In this document: one piece after another, positions 43,101-48,531 of the stretch
How positions within the stretch are numbered: position 1 is the first letter of the stretch
How the letters are laid out: each line of letters starts with the position of its first letter
Virus record (IMG/VR): IMGVR_UViG_3300045017_000165
Location: 1-64,000 of that record
DNA from: a virus
Length of the DNA stretch: 64,000 nt
Strand: one strand, 5' to 3'
The notes under the pieces: model-generated
What the model saw: only the letters and a program-made list of their open reading frames with translations
Databases searched by the model: none
What the model was told of the DNA's origin: nothing
Made by a program: the position numbers and the translations under genes

Positions 43101-44844
43101 TAAAACTCACACCAGACAATACGCCGACATTGTCCACAAACTTAAACAACTCGGCGATTCGGAAACCTACGCCAGAGGCTTTTCAGTTGGTGTAAAAGAC
43201 GTGGTTACCAGCACTGCGACAAGAGATAAGATTTTCGACATAGCAGAAAAGAAAGTGGCAGCACTCAAAAAAGCTAAGAAGCCGGGTCTAGAACTAGATC
43301 ACGAGATCGCAGGTATCTACACTTCAGCTGCTAAAGAGGCGTACGAACATACTAAACAAGATCTGAAGAAAAGCGATAATGCGTTCTACCATATGGTCAC
43401 CTCAGGAGCGCGTGGTAAGGACTCACAGCTACAACAGCTAGTCACTGCTCCAGGCATCGTGACCGACGCTAAAGATCGCCCAGTACCGATCCCACTAAAG
43501 CGTTCTTATGCCGAGGGTATTTCTACAAGTGATTACTTCGTTTCCTCTTACGGCGTTCGTAAGGGTATGATAGATAAATCACTTCAGACTTCGCAGCCCG
43601 GCGCCATGAACAAAAATATCATGGCGAATACCGTGGACAATATCATCACATCTCAAGACTGTGGAGTACGAAAGGGTATTGAACTACCGATCTCGAGTCA
43701 CGATGTTAACAACCGTTTCCTTGCTTCAGATCAGCACGGCTTCAAACGTAACACCCTAGTTACACCGCAGCTAATCTCGAACCTCACCAAACGTGGAGTA
43801 CGAACAGTACAGGTAAGAACTCCTCTGGAATGCATCGCTCCTAAAGGAACTTGCGCACACTGTTTCGGTCTTGATGAGCACGGTAAGGCCCCAGAACTCG
43901 GCGACAATATTGGCGCAAAAGCTGGTCAGGCACTATCCGAGCCTCTTACCCAATCCAGCATGAAAACCTTCCATACTGGCGGCGTAGCTGGTGAAGTTTC
44001 TATGCTCGGTGGATTTCCGCGCATTAAGCAGCTTCTCACAATGCCTAAGTATGTTGCTGGCGAAGCTCCACTAGCAAAGTTAGACGGCAAAGTGACGCAG
44101 ATTAAAACTACCACCAATGGTGCGCATGTAGTTATTGCGCCTCTCAGTAAAGAAGGAAAGCCTGAGATTCACCCGCTTCCACCCAACAGAAAAATAAAAG
44201 TTAAACTGGGGGATAAAGTGCAGGCGGGGGATCCTCTCACCCACGGGGTTCTTAACCCACAGGAAATCCTCAAGTACCGCGGAATGAAAGCCGCACAAAA
44301 TTACGTGGTGGATGAGCTAAAGAAAACTTACGACGAGATTTCGGGTGTCGGTAGGATGGAGCGAAGAGCCATCGAGACGCTTGTAAGATCGTTCGGCAAC
44401 TACACAAAAGTTAAAAGCGCTCCTAAGCAGGCTGACTTTAAACCAGGCGATATCATACCGTTCACTGTTGCAAATCACTACAACGAGACCCGTGCAGAGA
44501 CTTTACCAACCGCCGACTCAATGGGGTATAAACTCAGGTCTAGCGTTGGTAAACTCCCCCAATTCCATGAGATCGGGCACAAGGATATCGAATATTTGCA
44601 CGGGCTGGGCTACAATAAAGTGGACGTCGTAAAGGATCCCCTAATCCACACCCCGATAATGAAGGGCGTGGAAAGGCTCCCTAAAGAAAAGAAAGATTGG
44701 CTAGCTCAGCTTGGATACCAGCACATTAAGGACACATTATCCGAAGGTGCTGCGGAGGCTTGGAAATCAAGTCTTCAGGGCGAGCATCCAATCCCTGCTT
44801 ACGCATTTGGCGCCACGTTCGGTCAGAAAAAGGAGCACTACTAA
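37177..44844 (+). CDS. Single-chain RNA polymerase, fused beta and beta' subunits, intein-interrupted
   Basis: A 2555-residue multisubunit-type RNA polymerase in one chain, about 2042 residues after removal of an intein (1378-1890). Beta part: 'GGITDPHTITSSVREVHPSH' and 'HTPEGENIG' (about 366-395), 'LSGVHGNKGV' (about 773), 'IIGRINAGQIFE' (about 811). Beta' part: 'GGFFDPALTGGKAG' (about 1024), 'NRAPSLHKFSIMAFKP' (about 1335), the catalytic 'DFDGD' (1373-1377), and the trigger-loop region 'LTQSSMKTFHTGGVAG' (about 2255). Four zinc cysteines (2162, 2219, 2226, 2229) keep the bacterial spacing of the second beta' zinc site; the N-terminal beta' zinc site is not seen. No alpha, omega or sigma was recognised in the window. 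It lies among head genes, so it may be packaged in the virion. No strong ribosome binding site precedes the ATG. Confidence 0.93.
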   Translation: MRTFHGSAQFDALKTTVTDAYKKLFPVYAKGQEGKSPSLHLKNIWVDDAELDPNNFTDQKKTKLAGRTWGAPVFADIELKDPSGHVIDKLDKIRISTIPRLTPRGSYLVQGSEYQIANQFRRKAGVYVLPMATGDQFKAVFNVLGEGSRNFEVHLDPKSNKYALKVGQGFMPLYPFLNALGAKDDDLKKAWGEEVFAANKVDPNKHVQKLAEKLTRVKTDNKQTAIEALHNFGKAAKLDPSITELTLGKSYAQLDQHAIIAASKKLKDVYHGVVEHDDPENILFKEVLSVEDMLHDKLTSKTQTDALKYSLSRKLGKRTKIKDIVDFRRLAGPVESFFTSDTRSSTPEQYNPIHMLSESQKVTLRGTGGITDPHTITSSVREVHPSHVGFVDPVHTPEGENIGVTMHLAAGAVKDGRAIRTPAVNVRTGKEELLTPKELYTKVVAFPDEANISDKGVQFKNKLVKAQRLGKMLEAEQHSVDYVIPSHTTMFSYATNLVPFLHSDQGNRIAMAAKHLSQAIPLVDRDAPNVQTEVAPGKSFHEVIGRQFAVHAPEDGVVTKVTSDFIEVGKHKIHLYNDFPLRQKTLLHHEPLVKVGDKVKKGQLIADSNFTKNGTLALGKNLKVAYLPYPGLTFDDGIVITESAAKKLSTVQVYKHAFEVEPGAKKTDLRMYSAYFPNVIGKDLHKKFDVDGVIKKGAVVNPGELVIAGLKYDLANPELATLKRINKSLARPWSNAGQHYSGEFPGVVTDVVKRADTVEVYIKAVEPARESDKLSGVHGNKGVITKVILDSEAPRTKDGKIPDVILNPHGIIGRINAGQIFESAAGKIAEKTGKTYVVKNFNGKNTGKEILKELEAHNIDDMEEMFLPNGKSMGKVHIGNPYILRLSKTGKTGFSARMPGSGYDPNQQPTKGGEEGSKALDLLTFYSMLSHGAKKNLADAHQKSEKNDEYWHAIEMGKPLPAPRQTYAFNKFISLLHGAGVNTVKQGNNVILAPLTDGAVKRLSHGEIKEPEFLHGKDLKEKKGGFFDPALTGGKAGKNYTHIELKEYLPNPVFERPIRSLLNLTAADYADIVSGTKHVSTEGKVLTTSAKGTLTGGNAIQHLLSKIDVDKEIEATTKKLPSMREGNDLNQLSRKLRYLHALKELDLKPQDAYVRKLIPVVPPEFRPIYETAKRGLQVAPVNVLYQNVGILNKSQDLPVMSLLEDSEKKDLRTELYHSTKTLAGLEEIMRTKEQPIRGFLSQITGDTPKTSFFLNKVINKRQDLVGRGVITASPDLHIDQLGIPEKMAWKIFHPFIIREFTSSGITPDIARKEIEEKTPRAKQFLQTAMDKRTVLMNRAPSLHKFSIMAFKPTITDGLAIKVPPLVLKGFGGDFDGDFQQNRVLVHLTEKVLLEIEEVLGHSYAKERDVTARYKESVVLKKGEKVLAIDLQDFPVGALVATREASKGQIDLYEAIPGTNVIAYDEQSGRIELKPVTYWSKHYDREVEIVTLVSGRQIVTDDDPRAVYGIPAGFLSPARFTPEHAVAKTVLVPRAININPVESIVTTYVDLETEEGDLLALPLNENLGYLIGAAAGDGWSDDRHFCLASITPEIPAKVFAALKDLGLVKPDSKFYKSDRKQAGLGDVSSKYSCGGARLAKFIKHSIGHRAKNKHLPEYFLGASREFREGLFAGLMDTDGSISVSNAKDKVSPQLMANYSTNSLRLAREIQLLARTLGIRASITASKTPAGNPCWMMSFSNVDIKQWDGKSMQHPGKLAKLASIQEIKKTASTAKLDIIPITKVLATFIAKTLGAPRTAPTEHKRLYGIANQAAKDGFVSRQSIDAVIEKISRKVVASHPDGQRWLALLDNRDVTWDRCVSFERTGIKETGYDLTVPGHETFMAVDGVILSNTSTIHVPTSDEAVRESFKMLPSQNLFKPGTGELMIQPSQENAIGLYFLSQSKEGRARINALLPKDHHISAALDKKGLGSLFNSLAKTHTRQYADIVHKLKQLGDSETYARGFSVGVKDVVTSTATRDKIFDIAEKKVAALKKAKKPGLELDHEIAGIYTSAAKEAYEHTKQDLKKSDNAFYHMVTSGARGKDSQLQQLVTAPGIVTDAKDRPVPIPLKRSYAEGISTSDYFVSSYGVRKGMIDKSLQTSQPGAMNKNIMANTVDNIITSQDCGVRKGIELPISSHDVNNRFLASDQHGFKRNTLVTPQLISNLTKRGVRTVQVRTPLECIAPKGTCAHCFGLDEHGKAPELGDNIGAKAGQALSEPLTQSSMKTFHTGGVAGEVSMLGGFPRIKQLLTMPKYVAGEAPLAKLDGKVTQIKTTTNGAHVVIAPLSKEGKPEIHPLPPNRKIKVKLGDKVQAGDPLTHGVLNPQEILKYRGMKAAQNYVVDELKKTYDEISGVGRMERRAIETLVRSFGNYTKVKSAPKQADFKPGDIIPFTVANHYNETRAETLPTADSMGYKLRSSVGKLPQFHEIGHKDIEYLHGLGYNKVDVVKDPLIHTPIMKGVERLPKEKKDWLAQLGYQHIKDTLSEGAAEAWKSSLQGEHPIPAYAFGATFGQKKEHY
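41308..42846 (+). mobile_element. Intein with LAGLIDADG endonuclease in the RNA polymerase active site
   Basis: A 513-residue insert placed immediately after the catalytic DFDGD. The C-extein resumes with 'TSTIHVPTS', matching bacterial 'QMAVHVPLT'. Endonuclease motifs are 'LGYLIGAAAGDGW' and 'LFAGLMDTDGSI'. The C-terminal splice region is 'YDLTVPGHETF' and 'VDGVILSN' before Thr. The N-terminal side is atypical: the residue after GD is Phe rather than Cys, Ser or Ala, and the block B position usually held by His reads 'VTDDDP'. The penultimate residue is Ser, not His. I am sure of the insertion and its right border; the splicing mechanism is uncertain. Confidence 0.85.
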
Positions 44845-45338
44845 TGTTTAACTCAGGATTTGAAAAAACAGCACTTCAAGCCAAATTCATCGGTAAGGGT
44901 CTAGGTTATTCTGCTAAGGGAGCTCGCGCAGTGGGTCAGCACTTGAAACGCGTAGCTGCGGGTAAGACTGAGCTGCAGAAAAGTATCCGCGCCGGTAAAG
45001 AAGAAGTCATGCGCGCAGGCAAGAGTGAGCCTGGCGAGAAACTACTTCAGAAACATATCGAAAAATTCACCTCTGGCAAAAAACCACATGAGAAGCTAAT
45101 TCCTGGTGAAACAAAACGGAAGCTTCAAACTGTGCGCGGTCAGAAAGAATTTAAAGAAGCTTTTAGAGAAAAAGCTAAGCAGCGTCTAGAGAAGATGGAA
45201 GAGTCCAAGCCAACGTTCATGCATAAACACCCACTACTTACGGCTGGCGGTGCAGTGCTTGCCTACAAGTCGCTCTTTGGCGAAAAAGATTCTGAACAAA
45301 AACAATTTCCATCCATCACCTACCCACAGCAGTACTAA
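44844..45338 (+). CDS. Basic protein with F..GFEKTA N-terminus, 164 residues
   Basis: I use the ATG at 44844, which shares one base with the polymerase stop, with AAAAAGGAG upstream. It begins 'MFNSGFEKTALQAKFIGKG'. The body is very Lys/Arg-rich and helical ('KTELQKSIRAGKEEVMRAGK'), then a short hydrophobic segment ('LLTAGGAVLAYKSLFG') near the end. It is co-translated with the RNA polymerase, which suggests a common destination or function. Partial similarity to the 35274 product ('TVRGQKEFKEA'). Confidence 0.7.
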   Translation: MFNSGFEKTALQAKFIGKGLGYSAKGARAVGQHLKRVAAGKTELQKSIRAGKEEVMRAGKSEPGEKLLQKHIEKFTSGKKPHEKLIPGETKRKLQTVRGQKEFKEAFREKAKQRLEKMEESKPTFMHKHPLLTAGGAVLAYKSLFGEKDSEQKQFPSITYPQQY

Positions 45339-45545
45339 ATGAGCTTCTCTTCAGGATTTATTAAGACTGCGGAGTTCTCCAACTACGACGTCATAGAGGG
45401 CGCTGCCCCCAATTCAGGTCTCGGGTACGATCCGAGACTTCATGCGGGATCAGTAGAGATGGATACTCAAATAGCTAAAAAAAGCTCCCCGAAGGGAACC
45501 GCGGCAAAGCGCCGCCAACTATCAAACAAAGAGAGCACCAAATAA
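45339..45545 (+). CDS. Small protein with F..GFIKTA N-terminus, 68 residues
   Basis: Starts directly after the preceding stop and begins 'MSFSSGFIKTAEFSNYDV'. The middle ('IEGAAPNSGLGYDPRLHAGS') resembles the acidic-polar body of the 35047 product. The tail is basic ('KKSSPKGTAAKRRQLSNKES'). It is the last gene of the polymerase operon and its stop lies inside a hairpin. Confidence 0.65.
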   Translation: MSFSSGFIKTAEFSNYDVIEGAAPNSGLGYDPRLHAGSVEMDTQIAKKSSPKGTAAKRRQLSNKESTK

Positions 45546-45554
45546 ATAGTGCTC
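45533..45554. terminator. Short hairpin at the end of the polymerase operon
   Basis: GAGCAC pairs with GTGCTC around a 10-base A/T-rich loop that contains the stop codon. There is no long T tract on the plus strand; the minus strand continues with TCTTTGTTTG. A weak terminator or the 3' end of a leftward RNA. Confidence 0.4.
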
Positions 45555-45637
45555 ATCCGTGTTTGAAGAGCGGTACGGTTACCGTTGTACGTTGGTTTGC
45601 TTGATGAAAGAGAACGTTATCCAGTAATACTACCTGA

Positions 45638-45735
45638 ACTTTATACGATCTCCGCCACCAATCAAACTTAAGCAAAGTGGCGACGCAACGTCGATCAGCA
45701 TGTTCAATTCAACTCATCATGAGTTCCGTATAAGT
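45638..45735 (-). ncRNA. Candidate structured RNA, branched fold
   Basis: A gene-free stretch with a closing stem (CGTATAAGT at 45727-45735 with ACTTTATACG at 45638-45647, one bulge) that encloses three hairpins: AACTCA/TGAGTT (45711-45725), GACG/CGTC (45682-45692) and GCCAC/GTGGC (45654-45681). It is not a tRNA. A leftward promoter motif at 45798 points into it, and the hairpin at 45533 could end it. The strand assignment rests on that promoter. No function can be inferred. Confidence 0.35.
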
Positions 45736-45767
45736 CCCTCGTGCGCTAGGTACAAGCAATTACCAAT

Positions 45768-45791
45768 AAAGATTTAACTGAATAAATCTTT
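45768..45791. other. Hairpin just downstream of a leftward promoter motif
   Basis: AAAGATTTA pairs with TAAATCTTT around 6 bases. It lies at about +5 to +28 of a transcript starting from the motif at 45798, so it may be a 5' stabilising hairpin or a terminator. Confidence 0.5.
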
Positions 45792-45797
45792 CTTCTA

Positions 45798-45816
45798 CTA
45801 TACTTATACCCTAAAA
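45798..45816 (-). promoter_or_regulatory. Leftward promoter motif (GGGTATAAG type)
   Basis: Minus strand reads TTTTTAGGGTATAAGTATAG, overlapping the stop of the 45811 gene. Downstream in its direction there is no coding gene, only the candidate RNA. Confidence 0.45.
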
Positions 45817-46017
45817 ACTCACGCTCTTGCCTAGCTGCTCTTTGCGTACTTTAACCCGTAAATCCAGCTCTTTTTTGTATCGCTTCGTATCTAGCGGAAT
45901 GTCGGTTGGAGAGGCGTGTTCGTCGCAAAATAGATGCCCCCAACTATTGATATTGGCAGCTTCCTTATCACACTGCTCGTATCTGGTTCCTTTTGAATAC
46001 TCACATTCACAGCGCAT
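45811..46017 (-). CDS. Small Cys/His-rich protein, 68 residues
   Basis: Begins 'MRCECEYSKGTRYEQCDKEA' and has further Cys and His in 'WGHLFCDEHA', giving a C-x-C...C...C-x2-H set that could bind one zinc. The C-terminal half is a charged helix. An AGGAG site lies 7 bases before the ATG. Downstream of ssb in the same leftward unit. Small zinc-ribbon proteins of this kind are frequent in phage early regions; function unknown. Confidence 0.6.
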   Translation of the reverse strand: MRCECEYSKGTRYEQCDKEAANINSWGHLFCDEHASPTDIPLDTKRYKKELDLRVKVRKEQLGKSVSF

Positions 46018-46087
46018 GCTTAGCTCCTAAAGATAAAAGAATGAGCGCGATACTTCCGCGCTCACCCCTCAATTACACAGCCGTTAT

Positions 46088-46510
46088 TCAAAATGGAATG
46101 TCGACGGCATTGTAGTCGTCCGTATTACTTCCTGGACCGTTTGACTGATTACTCTGCGGAGCACCCTGCGACTGACCCTGCGGAGCAGAGCCGATGAACT
46201 GCACAACTGAAGCCACAATTTCAGTTGTGTACTTGGTCTGCCCTTCTTTGTCCTGCCACGACCTGGTTTGAAGTTTTCCCTCTACGTAGGCTTCACGACC
46301 TTTGGCTAGGTATTTACAACAGTTTTCAGCAAGCTTACCCCAAACAACAATACGATGCCATTCAGTGCGGTCCTGCTTTTGACCATTCTTATCCACCCAA
46401 CTTTCATTAGTAGCGACACTAAAATTAGCAACTGCAGATCCTCCTTGCGTATTGCTAGCTTTAGGATCCTGACCAAGTCTGCCTACAAGAATGACTTTAT
46501 TAACCGACAT
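46088..46510 (-). CDS. ssb: Single-stranded DNA-binding protein
   Basis: A 140-residue bacterial-type SSB that coats single-stranded DNA in replication and recombination. The OB-fold starts '[16 protein letters not shown]', then '[12 protein letters not shown]', '[14 protein letters not shown]', '[11 protein letters not shown]' and '[12 protein letters not shown]'. A Gln/Asn/Gly-rich linker leads to the acidic tip 'DIPF', which recruits partner proteins. All elements are intact. The N-terminal sequence is closest in style to proteobacterial SSBs. The ribosome binding site is AAAGG. It lies in a leftward unit of three small genes behind the motif at 46752. Confidence 0.97.
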   Translation of the reverse strand: MSVNKVILVGRLGQDPKASNTQGGSAVANFSVATNESWVDKNGQKQDRTEWHRIVVWGKLAENCCKYLAKGREAYVEGKLQTRSWQDKEGQTKYTTEIVASVVQFIGSAPQGQSQGAPQSNQSNGPGSNTDDYNAVDIPF

Positions 46511-46556
46511 TTGAGTTACCTTTCATTTCGTTACTACTCGGACCACCCGAGTAGGA

Positions 46557-46736
46557 TCATTTTTTAGATTTACCATCGACTATACCTAAATAGCCAACGG
46601 TAGCCCCAATAACTAGTGCTGCTGTAATACTGAGCGGAATGCCCAACACCGCAGAAACACCCACTATAACACAACCAGTCATAACTATATTATTAGCTTT
46701 GCCTCGTCGTGCTTCACAGTTAGATTTGTTTTTCAT
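46557..46736 (-). CDS. Small membrane protein, 59 residues
   Basis: A basic N-terminus ('MKNKSNCEARRGKANN') is followed by a long hydrophobic region that could make two short membrane helices ('IVMTGCVIVGVSAVLGIPL' and 'AALVIGATVGYLGIV') and ends 'DGKSKK'. A GGGGAG site lies 9 bases upstream. It is the first gene after the leftward promoter motif and precedes ssb. A hairpin (CTACTCGG/CCGAGTAG, 46534-46554) separates it from ssb. Confidence 0.6.
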   Translation of the reverse strand: MKNKSNCEARRGKANNIVMTGCVIVGVSAVLGIPLSITAALVIGATVGYLGIVDGKSKK

Positions 46737-46751
46737 GAATCTAACTCCCCA

Positions 46752-46772
46752 GTCTCCCTTATATCGGCATAT
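46752..46772 (-). promoter_or_regulatory. Leftward promoter motif (CGATATAAG type) for the ssb unit
   Basis: Minus strand reads ATGCCGATATAAGGGAGA, about 22 bases before the 46736 start. The preceding GGATATG is a second, weaker copy. Confidence 0.5.
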
Positions 46773-46813
46773 CCTGATTTTATGCCAAACAACAATGTTG
46801 GTACAATAACGTT

Positions 46814-47896
46814 ATGGCTAGAGAACTTAGTATTTACGAAGGTACGCTCGATGGCAGAAATGGACTTACCTGCCTGGGAAGAATCACAAACGTAGACGCT
46901 GACGCTCGTAGATGTCGCGTTAAGACTATCGGTCTTAAGGGTGCTACTGACGACTTAGATTTGTACAACGTTCAGTGGGTGTCTCTCACCGCACACGACC
47001 AAGGCGATGAGTGCACGTTTATCCCAAGAGCAGGGCAGTACGGAGTTGTGCTGTTCATAAACTCTGAGCCGTACATTACGGGCTTCTTTTCTACTCTACC
47101 CGCCGAACCCGGCGTAGTTAACTCCAATAAAGTGAAGCTAAAACCCGGTGACTGGATCGTCAAAACTATCGGTGAGAACAGAATAATCGTTAGAGGCGGT
47201 GGTTCTATTGAAGTCGAATCTAGTAAGATGTGCCACACTTACTGGCTTCCAGCTAGAAACCTAATCAGCAGCGTATGCAAGGAATATGAATTAGAGTGCG
47301 ACGGAGGGTTCTTCTTCTGGACTCGAGATAAAAAGACAGACGCAACCAAACTCGAATTCTTCGCTTACAACTCACTTAAACCTACCAATGCTTGCTCTGT
47401 TCAAATGGGTACCGGAGTAGGCGGAGAACTGCTTCGCGTTATCGCCGGCTCATGTGACGGAAAACCAGATATTCAAAACTCAGTGTTCAAACTACTGGTG
47501 CAGCCCACGGGAGACACCACTTTAGACGTCGGCAATGGTAAAGCGACGCTTTCGATTAAAGGCGCGACAGGTGATACGTCTCTGGTCACAAAAGGTAAAC
47601 TAACCATCACTACCACTGGGGATGCAGCGCTAACCTCCGCAGGAGCTTTGAAGCAAGTCGGAAAGACTGCTAGCGTTGAGGGTACCACCTCAGCGCAACT
47701 AAAGAGCAACAAGGTAGCCATTGGTAATAGCGGAACGGAGCTTCTAGATCAGATCGTGACAGCACTTAAAGCCATCGGGATGCTCACTCCACCAACCGCT
47801 GTAGGACCTACCGCCCCATTTCAATCCGCACCTCAGTGGTCACAAGTTCAGGCTGCTATAGGTAAGATCGAAAGCATCAAGGGTTCCATCTCATGA
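46814..47896 (+). CDS. Baseplate spike protein (gp5/gpV-like OB domain plus beta-helix)
   Basis: 360 residues. The N-terminal 95 residues match the OB-fold of phage spike proteins: 'GRITNVDADARRCRVKTIG', 'FIPRAGQYGVVLFINSEPYI', 'GFF'. Residues 225-320 are short strand repeats ('GDTTLDVGNGKATLSIKG', 'GDTSLVTKGKLTIT', 'GDAALTSAGALKQ') that would form a trimeric beta-helix needle. The C-terminal tail ('TELLDQIVTALKAI') resembles the ends of similar baseplate proteins. The spike is used to pierce the outer membrane during contraction. No lysozyme domain is inserted. Confidence 0.82.
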   Translation: MARELSIYEGTLDGRNGLTCLGRITNVDADARRCRVKTIGLKGATDDLDLYNVQWVSLTAHDQGDECTFIPRAGQYGVVLFINSEPYITGFFSTLPAEPGVVNSNKVKLKPGDWIVKTIGENRIIVRGGGSIEVESSKMCHTYWLPARNLISSVCKEYELECDGGFFFWTRDKKTDATKLEFFAYNSLKPTNACSVQMGTGVGGELLRVIAGSCDGKPDIQNSVFKLLVQPTGDTTLDVGNGKATLSIKGATGDTSLVTKGKLTITTTGDAALTSAGALKQVGKTASVEGTTSAQLKSNKVAIGNSGTELLDQIVTALKAIGMLTPPTAVGPTAPFQSAPQWSQVQAAIGKIESIKGSIS

Positions 47897-48462
47897 GTCT
47901 TGATCCTCTATCCGACTGGAAGGCAGCTATTGACGCACTACCTGCAGCAAATTCCACCCCAGCTGGAACTCTCAACCTAGCTAATGCAATCTCGGAACTG
48001 GAAGATAAAGTGCAAGCCGGTTCAAAGGGTAGTCCTGGTATTCTAACTACAAACTCCTCCCTCTTCGCTGCAGGACTGGCGGCTATGGCGCCAACATCTG
48101 GTACTGGTTGGGTAGATACGATCGTAAGCGCATGGCAAGCCGCGCTTACCGCTAGCTCCATCACCCCTAGTACTGTTAATGATCCTACCACATGGGTAGC
48201 CTCATCAACCGATACTTTAACCCTAGCAGTCGTACCAGCTACTATCACTACTCTGAGCAGTGCCGTCAGCGAGCTGAGGTCCGAACTAATGGAATTGGCT
48301 GCGTCTTTTCAAGGGGGTGGAGATCCAGCCATACAGCAGAACGCCACCGAAAAATTTGCGGGAGCCTTCCGTAAAGCAGTGTTAAAATTCAAGTTTAATT
48401 GCATTGGTCTGGTGGTAGCTACTCCGCCGACTCCACTACTAGTAGCCATTGACGCGAAATAA
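47893..48462 (+). CDS. Hypothetical protein after the spike, 189 residues
   Basis: Start overlaps the spike stop by 4 bases. The chain is Ala/Thr/Ser-rich with helical segments, ending in a hydrophobic 'NCIGLVVATPPTPLLVAIDA'. It has no signal peptide. Coupled to the spike, so a baseplate component or spike assembly factor is likely. Family not recognised. Confidence 0.55.
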   Translation: MSLDPLSDWKAAIDALPAANSTPAGTLNLANAISELEDKVQAGSKGSPGILTTNSSLFAAGLAAMAPTSGTGWVDTIVSAWQAALTASSITPSTVNDPTTWVASSTDTLTLAVVPATITTLSSAVSELRSELMELAASFQGGGDPAIQQNATEKFAGAFRKAVLKFKFNCIGLVVATPPTPLLVAIDAK

Positions 48463-48470
48463 ACGTCTAT

Positions 48471-48498
48471 TTATTCAAATACAATAGTAGGATATTAT
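48471..48498 (+). promoter_or_regulatory. Sigma70-like promoter
   Basis: TTATTC at 48471-48476 and TATTAT at 48493-48498 with a 16-base spacer, 34 bases before the start at 48532, whose ribosome binding site is GAGGAGA. Confidence 0.45.
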
Positions 48499-48531
48499 TG
48501 GGTAGACATCACACGATGAGGAGACAACCAA

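Noticed and set aside
45546-45810. tRNA gene
   Set aside because: The branched fold lacks acceptor-stem, anticodon-loop and T-loop features, so it is listed only as an unassigned structured RNA.
46534-46554. Intrinsic terminator between the 46557 gene and ssb
   Set aside because: The stem CTACTCGG/CCGAGTAG has no T tract on the transcribed strand; it is more likely a processing or spacing hairpin.
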